A stretch of DNA of 26,911 bases from Priapulus caudatus (taxonomy: Eukaryota; Priapulida; Priapulimorpha; Priapulimorphida; Priapulidae): positions 87,743 through 114,653 of the forward strand of contig NW_014577793.1 in assembly GCF_000485595.1 (NCBI RefSeq), in the 5' to 3' direction. Of this stretch, positions 1 through 10,134 are shown one piece after another; position 1 is the stretch's first letter; each line of letters begins with the position of its first letter. A model generated the notes under the pieces. The model did no database searches, was not told the DNA's origin, and saw nothing but the letters and a program-made list of their open reading frames with translations. A program made the translations under genes and the position numbers.

Positions 1-103
1 TCACACACCACACACGCACACACATCCACTCTCTCCTCCCCACACACAAACACACACACACACACACACAACACACACACACCACACCACACAAACACAC
101 AAC

Positions 104-146
<43 letters not shown>

Positions 147-209
147 CACACACACACACACTCACACACACACACTCACACACACACACACCACCACACA
201 CACACCACA

Positions 210-249
<40 letters not shown>

Positions 250-296
250 CCATCACACCACACACACACACACACACCACACACATCAACAAGCCA

Positions 297-352
<56 letters not shown>

Positions 353-373
353 ACCACACACACACACCACTCT
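1..373. repeat. CA microsatellite tract
   Basis: Nearly continuous (CA)n, interrupted by CACC, CTCA and AACA variants. Read on the minus strand (the sense strand of the gene here) it is (UG)n RNA. The open frames rich in Cys and Val through it are repeat artefacts. It lies downstream of the last FN1 exon and begins at the window edge, so its full length is unknown. Confidence 0.97.
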
Positions 374-480
374 CTAATTATCGATAGCTTTCGTTCCGTA
401 TCTCCCCCTCTCGCCCCATCCCCTTCTTATATCGTTAGCTCTCCCTTCCTTTTCTATTATCTTCCTCTTCCACTCTCGCG
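374..480. other. Unique spacer left of the duplication
   Basis: Pyrimidine-rich single-copy sequence between the CA tract and the start of the duplicated block. No coding signal was seen. The first base that can be matched to the second copy is at about 481, in a short GCGCGC stretch that also occurs at the 6560 junction. Confidence 0.6.
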
Positions 481-1969
481 CGCGCTCAGTTTTTGCGTTG
501 ATGTTGTGTAGTGAAAGAGTGTCTGACATGAAGATATGTATATAGTATGTTGTATGTTGGTATTCAAGTTTTCTAATCTCACGTATAAGCCTATAGTAGA
601 TATAGATGCTTTATATAGAAAAGACATCACGGGCGGAACCTTAAGGAAGAGATGCCTGGCGCCGCTCGCACAGCAAGCCTGGTTAGCCCAAATATATATG
701 TATATATATATATATAGCCACTCATACCATAGAGCCGGAATCTCGCGTTGGCCCAGACTTCTTTACATGGAAAGCAGTAGTCATGCCTGACGTCTGCCTG
801 CTGCGAAAGTATCAATATAAGCTACACGGCGCACGGCTTTCTCTAAGTACGATCGCGCCCGCATGTTTGCTTGCCTGGTCAGGGTAACGTTAACGTCCTT
901 TTAGTGCTACATGATAGCAATTCTAACCGTCATTCGTGGCTTACGCGTAAATGTTATGTAATTTCAAATGGCAAAAGTAAGAACTGCGTTTCTGCGCGAC
1001 CGCTGTCAATACAACCACTCAACAATTTCCCTATACAGCTTCATTCTTAATTAATTTCATACGAATAAGAAATCTCAAAGAGTTTATATCCGCTCCGTCT
1101 CCCACGACAGTATTATCATTTTTTCTTCCCCATCTACAACCTGTCATCACACTACCCCATGCTCATTCATTTCTATCCTCCCACACGACATCCCCCAACC
1201 CTACTCCCACAAATAAAACCGCGATCACTTCCCAATTCCCCAACATCTTACCGTGCGCTCCAGTGACAGTCTGTGTCTATGCAGCTTGTTTACTGCATAG
1301 GTTAACAACGTTGACAGACAACCGTACGTCACCGCCCGTTCCCGGGTCTGAAACAAGGCGCTAGTTCAAACACTATAACACCGGGACGGACGGACGGGTG
1401 GCAATCCGACGCATGATTCCCTCGTGTACACAGATTTTTAGTCAAAATTAATTTGCCAGATAATAATTACCTCTTAAAAAAGAGTTCATGTTTACCGGCG
1501 GAATTATCGACTGCAGCCCCACGGTCTGCAGCCAACACTTTCTTCAACCACACTGCTGTCTTCAGTCTGCAGGCCCATTGGGTCGGCGTGGAGCAGGCCT
1601 TAAGGAAGTATGCGACATCGAGTATACTATCTACATGCCCAGTATACGTTGATAGTAAACCTCACGGAATGTGTAGTATATGTCATAATATTATTGTCTT
1701 CTATCACGTCGTTAGAAGTTCCCAATGCAGTATTTTAACTCGTAGCCAAAGGTTAGAAGACGAAGGCGTACGTATAACCGCTTCACAGTTATAATACACA
1801 AGGCGTCACTACCGCAGGGAAAAACCCCGTCAGCTTCAAACGCATCGATGCTTTTACGTAATTATGGTAAATCACGAATCTTTCACTCCGTGATGAGTCG
1901 ACACTCTTCTCGAACGGAACCCCCGTCCTGTGTCGCGGCACCCCCCCATTGCCGCGGTGTATGACCCAC
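481..1969. other. Intron of copy 1, noisy, no exon seen
   Basis: Follows the FN1 second-half exon on the minus strand and matches 6561-8065 with many small insertions and deletions. I looked for an FN2 exon on the minus strand (a PP start, the early Trp, the late Tyr) and did not find one in either copy. The next exon of the gene therefore probably lies left of the window. The short plus-strand open frames here have no recognisable domain and are not preserved between the copies. Confidence 0.6.
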
Positions 1970-2129
1970 CTTCTTCCTCCGTAGTAGCATACGACGCGCT
2001 AGTGTCGCTCCTGCCCAGAGCGTTGTCCGCATGCAGGCGAGGAAACTGCGTACGTAGCGGATGAAAGCCCGGATGGTCGTCACGGTGGCGTCGCCGGCCA
2101 GTCTGATCCGGCCGTATCCGTCCACCGAC
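1970..2129 (-). pseudogene. Dscam: Dscam FN1 second-half exon, broken copy
   Basis: Counterpart of the intact exon 8066-8230, but 160 nt instead of 165. Recognisable islands such as DNALGRSDTSA and TTEEEG survive on the minus strand, separated by frame changes. The donor site has also changed: the intact copy has GTGAGGTC after GAAG, this one reads GTGGGTC. The acceptor dinucleotide is kept. Differences are mainly one-base indels scattered without regard to codon position, which fits sequencing error at least as well as relaxed selection. Confidence 0.8.
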
Positions 2130-2398
2130 CTGTCCACCAAACACATGCTCACTTTTATAGCATGCACTTCATGAGTAGAATGCTATTAGCTAGCTGCGCA
2201 CACTTAGTACAGGACAACTAAGATACTACTACTTACGCCTATAACTAATCTAGTTACGGGTGACACGATGTCCGCCACCACATCTACTACTTTAACCCGT
2301 AAGGTAAGAATACGTCACTTTTGAATGTGTTTTACTTTTCGTTCCATGTTGGTGTGTGATGTGTATTTTTACTTTACGTTGCGTATTGGTCTCATCAC
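2130..2398. other. Intron between the two FN1 exons, copy 1
   Basis: Noisy counterpart of 8231-8515. Nothing beyond intronic sequence was seen. Confidence 0.6.
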
Positions 2399-2521
2399 CG
2401 TTACGTTCTGAATATCGATGATATTGAGTATTCGCTGTCCGTCGTAAGGTGCTTCCACGAGTATCTGTAGAGTCCGAGCTGCTGACCCCGGCACTTGACC
2501 TGACCCGCGAGCTTACGGGTT
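2399..2521 (-). pseudogene. Dscam: Dscam FN1 first-half exon, broken copy
   Basis: Counterpart of the intact exon 8516-8647, 123 nt instead of 132. The region coding the FN1 start and its early Trp is recognisable by nucleotide alignment, but deletions shift the frame several times and no single frame is open through it. Approximate splice borders survive (AG at the acceptor, GT at the donor). Net length is short, as in the other two broken copy 1 exons. Confidence 0.75.
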
Positions 2522-3220
2522 CTGAATACAGCATCGACCACGAATACGTCATAGCATTGAAGAAGATGAAATAATTAACGGTAATTAGTGTAATGAAGTA
2601 ATTACCCCGGCTTGCTGGCATTGCCTTTAATGTCGATCATCAGCTTCGCAGTCCAAGTCCAAAAGCCGTCGAAGCATTAAATCGCGAGTAACAAATGAGA
2701 TTTTATGTTTCTCGTAGAATTATACGGTAGTACAATCAATCTAGACACGTTCACGCATATGCCGGGAAATGCGCCAACGAAACTAGAAGTCTTGATACAG
2801 CCTGCCAACATGGCCGACGCAGGACACCACATCGCGGGCGTGAGCGCTGGTCACCCCCCTGTCCTATTGATGCACTTCACTTCCCTCCTCATTCAAGATC
2901 ATGTATCGCGGTCGACAATAAACAAGATACATCGCTGCTTCCAGACAGCCTCATGTTGCGCGCGTATGTTGTGACGGCGCATGTTTGTCAAACATTAACT
3001 TCTCTTACGGGTCCCTAATTAAACTGCTTTGCGTACGCCCCTCTCACGACTCTGACAGTCCGGCTGTCCTGTATTTAATCCCTGTGCCCGTCTTAGTACT
3101 GTTTATATTTAGTTGAATGTGAATGGTTTATGTTGTTTGTTGTTGCGTGTGCCCGTGTTGTTGTTTTGTTGTGATTGTTGTTAGTGGTGATGATTGGTTA
3201 CGCCATTGCAACCGCTTTAC
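2522..3220. other. Intron FN1/Ig9, copy 1
   Basis: Noisy counterpart of 8648-9417. The GTT-rich minisatellite of copy 2 (9281-9390) is shrunken and degenerate here (about 3121-3190). The open frame at 2705-2974 on the plus strand is not preserved in copy 2, so I do not call it a gene. Confidence 0.6.
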
Positions 3221-3364
3221 CTAGGGACGCTAGCATGACCGCTCGGTTGTCGTGGCACTACTCGTTCGGCTATGCCAAGGTATTTGCCGGGTCGGTCGAC
3301 CGAGTCATCGCTAGCCCGCCCGCACATGACCACTGTCCACTCAAGAGTCATCTTCTCGGTGATG
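3221..3364 (-). pseudogene. Dscam: Dscam Ig9 second-half exon, broken copy
   Basis: Counterpart of the intact exon 9418-9566, 144 nt instead of 149. The start (LSRSITE read-through) and a GKY remnant of the Tyr-x-Cys region can be read on the minus strand in different frames. Both splice dinucleotides are kept. Upstream on the sense strand lies the CU-rich complement of the GA tract 3640-4020. Confidence 0.78.
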
Positions 3365-3639
3365 CTGCGAGATAAAAATGTCCATTCGTTCGCGGTCAAT
3401 GTGAGCTGGATCGAAGCTCGAGTAGACATAAGCAATCACTGGTTCGCCTTTAATCGCCCGACTCTGGGCTCAAACCTGGAGATAACGCTGTGAGATTTAA
3501 CAGGCGCGTTGGGGTGGGGGTGTGACCAAGTGGCGGGGGGGGGTACGTGCGGCCTGAATGAGACCGAAAATTGAAGCCGGAAGGAATCAGTAGGCGATGA
3601 GCGAGACAGAGAATTAGTCAGAAACATGGGAAATATTGG

Positions 3640-4020
3640 CGGGAGATGGGTCGGCGAGCGAGAGCATGAAGATGGCGGCGAGACAGAGAGGGGAGAGAGA
3701 GACAGAGGGAGAGAGAAAGAGAGAGAGAGAGGGGGATAGAGAACAGGGAGAGAGCGAGAGGGGGGATAAAGAGAGAGGAGAGAGAGAGGGGGTATAAAGA
3801 GAGGAGCAGAGCTGCGCTAGAAGCCCGTAAAAAATCATGAGAGCCGAAAGAAAGAAATGAAGAACGAAAGTTTTCCCGAAATAAATATACAGAAGCGAAG
3901 AGAACAATAAACGCAAGCGAAAGAGAGAGAGAGCACGCGCGAGATAGGAGAAGAAAAACGATGCGGAGCAAGAGCGAGACGAGAGAGCAGAAGAGATGAG
4001 AGACGAGAGAGCCGAAATGA
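3640..4020. repeat. GA-rich tract, copy 1
   Basis: Polypurine GA repeat with interruptions, matching the tract at 9790-10134. On the gene's sense strand it is a CU-rich polypyrimidine run lying upstream of the Ig9 second-half exon acceptor. The Ser/Leu-rich minus-strand open frames in it are repeat translations. Confidence 0.95.
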
Positions 4021-4266
4021 AGAATGATTACACGGACTCTTTTACACACATACAGCTATCATCCAATTTCTACAAGATATATACCAACCGTCCTGAGACA
4101 CATTTATATTATAATGTATTGAAATGCTAAATTATGAGGCCTATTCATCCGGAATATAGTTTTTTTAATCAGAAGTTCCCGGAAAAACGACCGAGAGTTG
4201 ATATAACGAACAAAGCTTGCTAAATTAACTAAAAACATGCATATATGTTGCGCGCAATCTTGCTAT

Positions 4267-4329
4267 TTGCGCACATACACACACGCACGCACGCACGCAC
4301 ACGCACGCACGCACGCACACGCACGCACA

Positions 4330-4370
<41 letters not shown>

Positions 4371-4391
4371 TATATATATATATATATATAT
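4267..4391. repeat. CGCA / CA / TA compound microsatellite
   Basis: A (CGCA)n block passes into (CA)n and then (TA)n. On the sense strand it becomes (UA) then (UG) RNA beginning about 60 nt after the Ig8 second-half donor. The counterpart in copy 2 (14589-14756) is longer and scrambled. Confidence 0.95.
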
Positions 4392-4448
4392 GGTTTAAAC
4401 TGCTACATCAGATAGTACTGTAGTTCAGTGTTTAGTAGCAAGGCTCAC

Positions 4449-4625
4449 CGTGTACTGTGAGGAAGACCAGGCGGCTGAGGTCAGATCCCACGCCATTGCT
4501 GGCCTGACATAGGTAGTGACCGTGGTCACTCTCACTCGCCTTGTCGATCTGCAGGGTTCCGTTGGTGAACGTGTGTGCGTGGGTGGGACTCAGGTGGCTG
4601 TAGAGAAAGTGAGCTTCATCCACGC
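4449..4625 (-). CDS. Dscam: Dscam Ig8 second-half exon, intact
   Basis: A 177-nt exon with acceptor CCCCGCAG and donor GTGAGCC, phase 1 at both ends. It encodes the C-terminal half of an immunoglobulin domain. NGTLQID is followed by HYLCQASNGVGSDLS, the Tyr-x-Cys strand with the domain's second Cys, and it ends in FLTVH. In DSCAM proteins Ig8 has the same pattern (Tyr-Leu-Cys, SNGVG, FLTV). Its role is homophilic adhesion and recognition outside the cell, in axon guidance and, in arthropods, possibly immunity. Its partner is the first-half exon 5514-5636. The next exon in the protein should be Ig9 first half, which is absent from this copy. The broken duplicate is 14818-15013. Confidence 0.9.
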
Positions 4626-5513
4626 CTGCGGGGAGAAATAAATACGTCATGCTTACTCTCTTTTTCTCTCGTTACGATTCTGTCCTGGTATCTACGAAAA
4701 ACAATATGATTGTAATTTTATCATCTTTGAAAACAATTGTTTCCTATAATTTTGGCATTGTATTCTCTGTGTTGTATTCACTGTGTTGTGTGTCTGTGTC
4801 TGTTGCTATATTGCGTTGTTGTACAGTTTTGCTGTTGTGTGTGTGTTGTTGTATGTTGTACTGTGTTGCCGTGTGTGTAACGTCAACACAACATCAGAGA
4901 GCTAGCTATATGCACGACGTGGGGGGGGGGTCCCCATCTATGTCGTAAACAGACTTCGATGCCAGACTGCCTGCCCCGTCACTGCCGACCCCACTCCACG
5001 CACACACAATAAATCCATCACTGCTCGTCGATTTAGCCTCAAATTAAGAAGAATGCTCTTCATTTGTGTAACGAAATCTAATCAGCAGCCTCTCAATCTC
5101 GCATCTCGAGCGAGTTACAGCGTAGTGTGTAGGCACGGCTATTGTTAATGTTAATTTAGGCGAACAGTGAAAAGAACGCGCATTTGAATTTCTAAATGCG
5201 CAAAATCGGTCAATTTTTGCGAGAGAGCGAGAGACTAATTAGGAATCTGCAGTCCCGCTGTGCCTCATTATGTCCTCAGCATCCCCGGACGCTGCGTGCT
5301 CCGGAAGATGCGGACGCCTACTCGGCGAATTGTTAGCGAACATAGGGTCGCCGCAGCGTAAACCAACGCCATCGTCATGGGCGCCGCCGCTCACTGTAAG
5401 ACATCATCGTCACGGGCGCCGCCACTCACAGAAACAGAAATAGTGCGGCGGACTCGCACACCGACTTGGCGCGGCGGTAATTCGGCGCGCACTAATTTTT
5501 TCCGCTCTCTCAC
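4626..5513. other. Intron within Ig8, copy 1 (clean)
   Basis: Contains GTT/TGTG-rich low-complexity DNA around 4780-4880 and a ten-base G run at about 4921. The matching copy 2 intron (15014-15983) is longer because of scattered insertions. No coding signal was recognised. Confidence 0.65.
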
Positions 5514-5636
5514 CTGGTATTTGTTTTTTCCAGTTGACGGTCGGCGTGGGCGAGCCAGTCGTCCTACAGTCCATCCTGATGGACGCACCAAGCACGACAG
5601 AGCTGTCCCTCGGCTCCACGACCCAAGATGGCGGCA
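5514..5636 (-). CDS. Dscam: Dscam Ig8 first-half exon, intact
   Basis: A 123-nt exon with acceptor GTGTTGCAG and donor GTGAGAG, phase 1 at both ends. Joined to the preceding exon it begins VPPSWVVEPRD, then has the first Ig Cys (RMDC) and the core Trp (PTVNWKK), the normal Cys to Trp spacing. PPxxVVEPRD is close to the start of Ig8 in vertebrate DSCAM and its arthropod homologues. It joins in frame to 4449-4625. The duplicate 15984-16122 is broken and lacks the GT donor. Confidence 0.9.
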
Positions 5637-5968
5637 CTGCAACACGTGCATGCGCACACGATGAGCGGACGTCGCACGGAGCGACGGTAAACGAAGTGGT
5701 TGTTTATAGTAACGTGGTTGTTTATAGTAAGCGGTTAACAGAAATAAATAAACTTATAACTAACTTTGAATGACACAAGATATCACAAGACGCCGCCAAA
5801 TGTTCTGCCATGTGATGCCACCGTGGCCAAATCAATAAATACCAATCAATACGAGAATGATTACCTAATACCGGAACTTTAATTCTTGCCTCTAACCTTA
5901 CCTTCCAGCTTACCTATAATGCTTAGCAGTTTAATGTAGTAGGTCGTCACTAACAGTGTAACACGTAC
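5637..5968. other. Intron Ig8/Ig7, copy 1 (clean)
   Basis: Short AT-rich intron without recognised elements. Confidence 0.65.
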
Positions 5969-6147
5969 CGTCTACAATCAGCTGCGATGTGTAGCTGACG
6001 CTGGCAGCGCCGTTGCTAGCGACGCACGTGTAGTTGCCGTTATGCACGGGCGTGACCTTAGGAATCGTGAAGGTCGACACAAACTCGCTCGGCCTCGACA
6101 TTTCCACCATCAGTCCCGAGGGTATCGCCTCGCCATCCTTCTGCCAC
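5969..6147 (-). CDS. Dscam: Dscam Ig7 second-half exon, intact
   Basis: A 179-nt exon with acceptor CTCTGACGCAG and donor GTACGTGT. It needs a phase 2 donor before it and ends in phase 1. It opens with the core Trp (WQKDGEAIPSG), then STFTIPKV, and HNGNYTCVASNGAA with the second Cys; the end is TSQLIVD. HNGNYTC with SQLIV is characteristic of DSCAM Ig7. The first half is the exon at 20448-20551, which ends in phase 2 with GDPPITIR, so the junction restores IR-WQKDG. The duplicate 16470-16669 is frame-broken. Confidence 0.92.
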
Positions 6148-6310
6148 CTGCGTCAGAGACGATGCGATGTGACGCAAGCCGATCAATCTAGCTCGCGTCG
6201 CTGTTGCGTCAGCGTCAGTTACACGCGACGGAATGAATTGATGCAACTCAAATTGGCTGCGGTGCCTCTGTAACTGCGTCACGGATAACATCGCAAGATA
6301 GGTCGCGTCA

Positions 6311-6346
6311 GTGATAGCGTCAGTGATAGCGTCAGTGATAGCGTCA
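6311..6346. repeat. 12-bp tandem repeat, three units
   Basis: GTGATAGCGTCA is repeated three times without change, in the intron upstream of the Ig7 second-half exon. The other copy (about 16847-16872) has roughly two degenerate units. Confidence 0.9.
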
Positions 6347-6549
6347 CGGGCTCAGCCTCACAACTGTTATTACAGTTTGCGTCAGGGAACGTACCACATG
6401 CACGACTCCATTAAAGATCAAATAATAACTAAAACTGTGAAAATCTCAGTAATCGGAAAATCCTGAAAGACTCAGCATGACGTCATAAACCATAACTGCC
6501 TACATACAACGCTAGATTCTGCTAGTGAATGAAGAGTCGGGGTTCCAAT

Positions 6550-6580
6550 AACATAATACCCCCCAGCGCGCGCAAGTGTT
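6550..6580. other. Junction between duplication copies
   Basis: Left of about 6560 the sequence matches up to 17106. Right of it the sequence matches from 481. A CCCC run and a GCGCGC run sit at the switch. On the minus strand this places intron downstream of FN1 directly before intron upstream of the Ig7 second half. The sequence on both sides is in the clean part of the window. Confidence 0.75.
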
Positions 6581-6772
6581 TGCGTGCATGTGTGTGTGAA
6601 AGGAGTGTCTGACAGTGAAGATATGTATATATGTATGTATGTATGTGTGGTATTCAAGTTTTCTAATCTCACGTATGAAGCCTATAGTAGATATAGATGC
6701 GGTTTATATAGAAAGCCATCCGGGCGGACCTTAGGAAGAGATGCCTGGCGCGTCGCACAGCAGCTGTGGTTA

Positions 6773-6804
<32 letters not shown>

Positions 6805-8065
6805 GCCACTCGATACATAGAGCGTGAATCTCGGCTTGGCCAGACTTCTTTACATGTGAAAGCAGTAGTCATCGTACGGTCTGCCCTGCGCGAAAGGTAT
6901 CAAGATAATGCGACACGGAGCGACGGTTTCTCTAAAAGTAGCATCGCGCCGATGTTTGCTGTGCCTGGTCAGGGATTAAGTTAAGTCGGTTTTAGTGTAC
7001 GATGATAGCAATTCTAACCGTTCATTCGTCGGGTTACGGTAAATGTTTGTATTCAATTTGCAAATGTAAAGACTTCGTTCTGGGGACCGCTGTCAAATAC
7101 GAACCACTCACATTTCCCTATACAGCTTCATTCTAATTTAATTGTCATACGAAATAATAGAATTCCGAAAGGTTATTATATCCGCTCCGTCTCCCACGAC
7201 AGTATTATCATTTTTTCTTCCCCATCTACAACACTGTCATCACCCACTACCCCATGCCATTCATTTTTCTTCCTCCCACACGACATCACTCCCAACCCCT
7301 ACTCCCACAATAAAACCGCTGTCACTTTCCCAATCCCCAACATCTTACCGTCGCTCAGTGACAGTGTGCTGTTGTCTATGCGTGCTTGTTCTAATGCAGA
7401 GGGTTAAACGTTGACAGACAACCGTGACGTCACCGCGGTTCCCGGGTCTGAACAAGCGCTAGTTCAAACACTATACACGCAGTGACGGACGGGTGGCAAT
7501 CCGACGCATATTCCCTCGTGTTTACACAGATTTTTAGTCAAATAATTTGCAGAAATAATTACCGCGTAAAAAGGTCATGTTTACCGGCGGAATTATCGAC
7601 TGCAGCCCCAGCTGTTTCTGCAGCCACACTGTTTCTTCAACCACACTGTGTCTTCAGTCTGCAGCCCCATTGTGGGTCGGGTTGGAGCAGGCCATAAAGG
7701 AAGTATGGGACAGCGAGTATACTATTACATGCAGTATACGTTGATAGTAAACCTCAGAAGAAGTGTGTAGTATATGTCATAATATTATTGTCTTCTACAC
7801 GTCGTATAGAGTATCCCATGCAGTATGTTTAACCTCGTAGCAAAGGAGTAGAAGACGAAGGCGTACGGTTACGGTTACAGGTATTAAACACAAGGCGTCA
7901 CTACCGCAGGTAAAAACCCCGTTCAGCTTCAACGCATCGACTGCTTGACGTAATTAGGGTTAAATCACGAATCTGCAACTCTGTGATGAGATCGCACTTT
8001 CTCGGACGAAACCCTCCCGTCGCTGGTTCGCGGACCCGCCACCAGGCGGCGGTGTATGACCTCAC
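6561..8065. other. Intron downstream of FN1, copy 2 (clean)
   Basis: Contains a (TA)n stretch at about 6776-6803 and otherwise single-copy sequence apart from its duplicate. No FN2 exon was found. A full TGACGTCA site lies at 7425-7432 but is disrupted in copy 1. Confidence 0.6.
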
Positions 8066-8230
8066 CTTCTTCCTCCGTGGTAGCAGTGACGACGGCGCTA
8101 GTGTCGCTCCTGCCCAGAGCGTTCTCCGCATGCAGGCGGAACTGGTACGTGTAGGCGGGATGAAAGCCCCGGATGGTCGTCACGGTGGCGTTCGCCGGCA
8201 GGTCCTGCATCCGGGTATCCGTCCACCGAC
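8066..8230 (-). CDS. Dscam: Dscam FN1 second-half exon, intact
   Basis: A 165-nt exon with acceptor TTGGTGACAG and donor GTGAGGTC, phase 1 at both ends. It encodes the second half of a fibronectin III domain. RWTDTRMQDL is followed by ATVTTIRGFHPAYTYQFRLH, whose Tyr and Leu-His positions fit the F-strand consensus, and AENALGRSDTSA, the usual N-x-x-G-x-S turn. It ends in TTEEEG, like the TADEA/TAEEA end of FN1 in DSCAM proteins. Its first half is 8516-8647; the broken duplicate is 1970-2129. Confidence 0.9.
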
Positions 8231-8515
8231 CTGTCACCAACGACATGCTCACTTGTTATAGCATGCAACTTCATTGAGTAGGATCGTAGTTAGCTAGTTG
8301 CGACACTTAGTAGGTACAACTAATTATAACTACTACTTACGCTATAACTAATCTAGTTACGGGGTGACACATGTACCCGCACCCACACTTCTACCTACTT
8401 TAACCGTAGCGTAAAATACGTTCACTTGTTTTGATGTGTTTTTATTCGTTTCCATGAGTTTTAGGTGTTGATGTGTATTTTTATGTGTTTACGTTGCGTA
8501 TTTGGTCTCACTCAC
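8231..8515. other. Intron within FN1, copy 2
   Basis: Clean intron with ordinary splice borders and no further features. Confidence 0.65.
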
Positions 8516-8647
8516 CCGTTACGTTCTGATACTCGATGATGTATTTGAGTATTTCGCTGTTGCCGTCGTAAGGTCTGTTCCACGATATCTGTATAGTCCG
8601 GCTGCTGACCCCGGTGACCTTGACCTGACCCGGAGGTTCTGGTTTTT
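8516..8647 (-). CDS. Dscam: Dscam FN1 first-half exon, intact
   Basis: A 132-nt exon with acceptor TATTGCAG and donor GTGAGTG, phase 1 at both ends. After the joined Glu it reads KPEPPGQVKV, SSRTIQISWNRPYDGNS and YIIEYQNVT. The Pro-Pro start, the B-strand Trp and PYDGNS are hallmarks of the first FNIII domain of DSCAM proteins, which follows Ig9 directly. This fixes the Ig domain numbering used for the other exons. The duplicate 2399-2521 is broken. Confidence 0.92.
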
Positions 8648-9312
8648 CTGCAATACACGATCGACACGAATTACGTCATAGCATTAAGGAAGAGTGAATA
8701 ATTAACGGGTAATTAGTGTAAATGAAGTAATTCCCGCTGCTGGATTGCTTAATTACGTCATCAGCTTCGCAGTCCAAGTCCAAAGCCGTCGAAGCATAAT
8801 ATCGCAGTAAAAAATGAGGATTTTATGTTTTTCGTAGAATATATACGGTAGCTACATATATCTAGACACGGTTCCACGCATATGCGCGTGAAATGCGCAA
8901 CGAGAATAGAACGTCTTGCTACCAGTCCGTAGCAACATGGCCGCCACGCAGACACCACGCGCGGGCCTGGAGCGCTGGTCACGCCCCCTGTCCTATTGAT
9001 GCCGACGTCACTTCCCTCCCGTCATTCAGAGCATGTATCGCGGTCGCAGACAAATAAAACAAGGGATACAGTCGCTGCTTCCAGACAGCTCAGTGTTGGG
9101 CTGTATGTTGTTGAGCGACGGCCATGGTTGTCAAAAATTAACTTCTCGTTAGCGGTCCGTAATTAAACTGCCTTGCGTTAACGCTCTCACGACTCTGATT
9201 GTCGGCTGTCCTGTTAATCCGCCTGTGCCGTCGTTAGGGTACTGGTTGTTATATGGAGTTAGGGTGGTAATGGTGGCATTGTTGATGTTGTTGTTGTTGT
9301 TCGTGGTGGCGG

Positions 9313-9343
<31 letters not shown>

Positions 9344-9417
9344 CGTGGTGGCGGTGTTGTTGTTGTTGTTGTTGTTGTTGTTAGTGGTGATGATGGTTAC
9401 GCCATGGCAACGGTTAC
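8648..9417. other. Intron FN1/Ig9, copy 2
   Basis: Clean intron that includes the GTT minisatellite 9281-9390 near its 5' end on the sense strand. No coding signal was seen. Confidence 0.65.
9281..9390. repeat. GTT-rich minisatellite, 42-bp period
   Basis: About 2.6 units of a 42-bp GTTGTT...CGTGGTGGCGGT repeat. On the sense strand it starts shortly after the Ig9 second-half donor, so failure to splice would add an Asn-rich tail; that tail is intronic. Copy 1 has only a degraded remnant. Confidence 0.9.
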
Positions 9418-9566
9418 CTAGGACGCTGAGCATGACGCTGCGGCTGTCGTGGCCGTACTCGTTCGTGGCGATGCAAGTGTATTTGCCGGAGTCGGTGCGC
9501 CCGGCGGAGGCAATACGCAGCCGCGCGCCCATGCCACTGTCCGACTCAAAGTCACTCTCGGTGATG
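9418..9566 (-). CDS. Dscam: Dscam Ig9 second-half exon, intact
   Basis: A 149-nt exon with acceptor TTATCTCGCAG and donor GTAACCGT. It needs phase 2 before it and ends in phase 1. It encodes ITESDFESDSGMGARLRI, then TDSGKYTCIATNEYGHDSRS and MLSVL. TDSGKYTC carries the Asp and Tyr-x-Cys of the Ig F strand, and NEYGHD matches the NSYGED/NAFGSD of Ig9 in DSCAM proteins. It joins in frame to FN1 (8647). Its first half should be 12274-12429. The broken duplicate is 3221-3364. Confidence 0.92.
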
Positions 9567-9789
9567 CTGCGAGATAAAATGTCCATTAGTTGGTCGAATG
9601 TGAGCGGGAATCGAAGCGTTCGGTAGACATTAAGAATTCAGCTGGTTCGCTTTAATCGCCGACTCTGGGGCTCAAACGCGGAGATAACGCTGTGAGATTG
9701 AACAGGCGCGGTTGGGGGTGGGGGTGGGGGGTGTACGGTGCGGGTGAATTAGACGGAAACTGAAGCGGAAGGAATCAGTGGGCGATGAA

Positions 9790-10134
9790 GCGAGAGAGAA
9801 ATAGAGAAACTGGGAGATAGTGGGGGGAGATGGGTCGAGCGAGCGAGAGTGAGAGATGGGGGGAGAGAGAGAGGGGGGAGAGAGAGACAGAGGGGGAGAG
9901 AGAAAGGGAGAGAGAGAGGGGGGGATAAAGAGAGAGGGAGGCAGGGAGAGCATGCGCTAGAAGGTAAATAAATCATGAGAGCGAAAGAAAGAAATGAAGA
10001 GAGAGAAAGGTTTTCCCGAAATAAATATACAGAGAGCGAGAGAGAACAATAAACGCAAAGGGAGAGAGCGCGCGTGCGAGATAGAGAGAGAAAGAAAACG
10101 AGCGAGAGAGAGGGAGAGCGAAAATGAGAGAATG
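9790..10134. repeat. GA-rich tract, copy 2
   Basis: Counterpart of 3640-4020. On the sense strand it is a CU-rich stretch lying upstream of the Ig9 second-half acceptor. Homology between the copies stops at its right end. Confidence 0.95.

Larger units (their letters stand above)
3365..4448. other. Intron Ig9/Ig8 of copy 1, lacking the Ig9 first-half exon
   Basis: Left part (to about 4030) matches 9567-10134; right part (from about 4050) matches from about 14358 onwards. The 4.2 kb that separates these in copy 2, with the Ig9 first-half exon, is missing. I searched this stretch on the minus strand for that exon and did not find it. Confidence 0.7.
481..6560. repeat. Intragenic tandem duplication, copy 1
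   Basis: Aligns end to end with about 6561-17106, introns included. From left to right it holds FN1 second half, FN1 first half, Ig9 second half, a GA tract, Ig8 second half, Ig8 first half and Ig7 second half, all minus strand. The left part (481 to about 4030) is dense in small indels and its exons are out of frame. The right part (about 4060-6560) is clean and its three exons are intact. It lacks about 4.2 kb found in copy 2 at 10135-14340, including the Ig9 first-half exon. It may be a real duplication, an unmerged haplotype or an assembly artefact. Confidence 0.9.

Noticed and set aside
1-370. Cys/Val-rich minus-strand open frames, superficially like cysteine-rich peptides
   Set aside because: They are translations of the CA repeat, with no domain, start context or codon signal.
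2705-2974. 89-codon plus-strand frame in copy 1
   Set aside because: The same sequence in copy 2 (about 8820-9100) does not keep the frame, and no family is recognised.
9149-9417. Asn-rich extension of the Ig9 frame
   Set aside because: A good GT donor at 9417 ends the exon. The Asn run is the intronic GTT minisatellite read in frame.
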